A DNA stretch of 6,214 bases, taken from an uncultured Planctomycetota bacterium (lineage in GTDB: Bacteria > Planctomycetota > UBA1135 > GCA-002686595). Location: assembly GCA_903829565.1 (NCBI GenBank), contig CAIKQM010000608.1:1-6214 (forward strand), written 5' to 3'. The notes under the pieces are model-generated. The model was not told the DNA's origin. It did no database searches and saw only the letters and a list, made by a program, of their open reading frames with translations. Shown piece by piece: positions 5,139 to 6,214 of this stretch; within the stretch, counting starts at the first letter, position 1; each line of letters begins with the position of its first letter. A program made the position numbers and the translations under genes.

Positions 5139-6214
5139 ATGAGAGACCTCCTCGCTTCCCTTGCGGCCGTGGCGTGGCACCTGTGTGCCCTGCTGGCGCC
5201 GATGGGTCTGGCCGTCGCCCAAGACGACGACACACACGCCGCCGCGACCTTCTACGCCGTGCAGAAGGGTCAAGAGGTGCAGGTGGCCGTCATCGTCGAG
5301 ATCGATGAGGGCTGGCACCTGTATCACGGGCCGACCGAGGCCGATATTGGCGAAGAAGGGGCCGTCGGCCAGCCTACGACGGTCGAGATCAGCGGCGCCG
5401 GCTTTACTTGGGGCGATTGGCGCTGGAGCGAGCCCGAAACCGCGACGCAGGACTTTGGCGACGGGCCGAAGAAGATCTACGAGCATGTCGAGCAGTTGCG
5501 CTTGTGGCTGCGTGGCACGGCGGGTCCGGAGGCCAAGCTGTCCGACTTGCAGGTCAAGCTGCAGGGCCTGACCTGTGAGAACGGCGATGGCGGCGTGTGC
5601 ACGCCCTATGCCGAGACGATTGGCGTCACGAGCGAGGGCGTTGCGTCCCTGTGGGCGCAGTTCCCCGCCGATCTCGCGGCCACCCCGCAGCCCAAACCGC
5701 AGCCCAAGCCTGCGGTGCCTGCGGCGGAGACCACCGATTACGGCTCCGGCGACACCGAGGGCCAAAGCCTGTGGGCCTTCCTGTTGTCGGCGGTGCTGTG
5801 GGGGCTGTTCACGCTGCTGATGCCCTGCACCTACCCGATGATCCCGATCACCATCAGCTTCTTCACGAAGCAAGCCTCGGCCAACAAGGGCTCGACCCTG
5901 CCGCTGTCGCTTATGTATGGCGCGGGCATCGTGCTGATCTTTGTGCTGATTGGCGTGGTGGTGGGGCCGGTCATCATCGCCTTCGCGACTCATCCGGTGA
6001 CCAACCTCGTCATCGGCGGCATGTTCATTCTGTTCGCGCTGACGCTGTTCGGCGTCATGACGCTGAACCCGCCGAGCTGGATGATGAACATGGCCGGTGC
6101 CGCCTCCAGCCGCGGTGGCTATGTGGGCGTGTTCTTCATGGGCGCGACGTTGGTGATCACCTCGTTCACCTGCACGGCGCCGTTCGTGGGCACCTTGTTG
6201 TCGACCGGTGCATC
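5139..6214 (+). CDS. dsbD: DsbD-type thiol:disulfide interchange protein (3' partial)
   Basis: DsbD carries electrons from cytoplasmic thioredoxin across the inner membrane to periplasmic partners that repair disulfides or mature cytochrome c. The frame is open to the right edge (358 whole codons), so it ends outside the window. Residues 1-27 are a signal peptide (MRDLLASLAAVAWHLCALLA, cleavage expected at AVA before Q28). Residues about 28-180 form the N-terminal DsbD-alpha-like domain, with EGWHLYHG and the cysteine pair Cys146/Cys154 in LTCENGDGGVCTP. A Pro/Lys linker (PQPKPQPKP) follows. From about 211 the transmembrane domain begins. Cys230 in LLMPCTYPMIPI and Cys345 in TSFTCTAPFVGTLL match the redox cysteines of the first and fourth helices of that domain, and hydrophobic segments lie near 211-236, 250-278, 288-310 and 328-353. 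The usual C-terminal thioredoxin-like domain would lie beyond the edge. The long minus-strand frame opposite is a shadow. The start is supported by the signal peptide. Confidence 0.93.
   Translation, partial: MRDLLASLAAVAWHLCALLAPMGLAVAQDDDTHAAATFYAVQKGQEVQVAVIVEIDEGWHLYHGPTEADIGEEGAVGQPTTVEISGAGFTWGDWRWSEPETATQDFGDGPKKIYEHVEQLRLWLRGTAGPEAKLSDLQVKLQGLTCENGDGGVCTPYAETIGVTSEGVASLWAQFPADLAATPQPKPQPKPAVPAAETTDYGSGDTEGQSLWAFLLSAVLWGLFTLLMPCTYPMIPITISFFTKQASANKGSTLPLSLMYGAGIVLIFVLIGVVVGPVIIAFATHPVTNLVIGGMFILFALTLFGVMTLNPPSWMMNMAGAASSRGGYVGVFFMGATLVITSFTCTAPFVGTLLSTGA

Noticed and set aside
5109..5993. A 294-residue minus-strand frame
   Set aside because: It lies opposite dsbD, whose signal peptide, cysteine pairs and membrane segments are all in place; the antisense product is rich in His, Arg, Gln and Gly, as expected for a shadow.

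Overview
The window reads as a piece of a high-GC bacterial chromosome, most probably from the Planctomycetota. The main reason is the pair of large secreted proteins in the left 60 percent. Both combine a lamin-tail-like domain, thrombospondin-type-3-like Asp/Cys repeats (one also has a DCNxNxVPDxCD-type repeat), and a C-terminal module that opens with FCFG and closes with YQVWYRN. I associate this combination with exported proteins of that phylum. This assignment is from memory of family patterns, not from a search. None of the plus-strand genes has a convincing Shine-Dalgarno site, which fits the phylum.

Layout. Positions 1-2243 hold the 3' part of a large secreted repeat protein; its frame is open at the left edge and its true start lies outside the window. 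A strong stem-loop terminator follows at about 2275. Positions 2372-3700 hold a complete, shorter paralogue with its own signal peptide. A second stem-loop with a T-rich tail lies at 3718-3754, over the 5' end of the next gene. That gene, 3700-4497, encodes an exported, probably lipid-anchored glycerophosphodiester phosphodiesterase. It converges on a minus-strand gene (4505-5059) for a small secreted protein of unknown function that starts with a lipocalin-like L-x-G-x-W motif. Divergent from it, and running off the right edge, is the 5' part of a dsbD-type thiol:disulfide interchange protein (5139-6214). It has the N-terminal periplasmic domain and the first part of the transmembrane domain, with all four expected cysteines.

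How the genes relate. The first two genes are clearly tandem paralogues: they align colinearly across the lamin-tail-like domain and the C-terminal module, and differ mainly in how many Asp/Cys repeats sit between. The left gene carries an extra N-terminal segment that looks like a cut-short Ig-like repeat, joined exactly where the paralogue's mature protein begins; this is the most unusual structure here. The rest is envelope-related: phosphodiester breakdown, a small exported protein, and transfer of reducing power to the periplasm. A link between DsbD and the cysteine-rich secreted proteins is possible but is inference only. I see no mobile element, CRISPR array, tRNA or rRNA, and no convincing novel multi-gene system.
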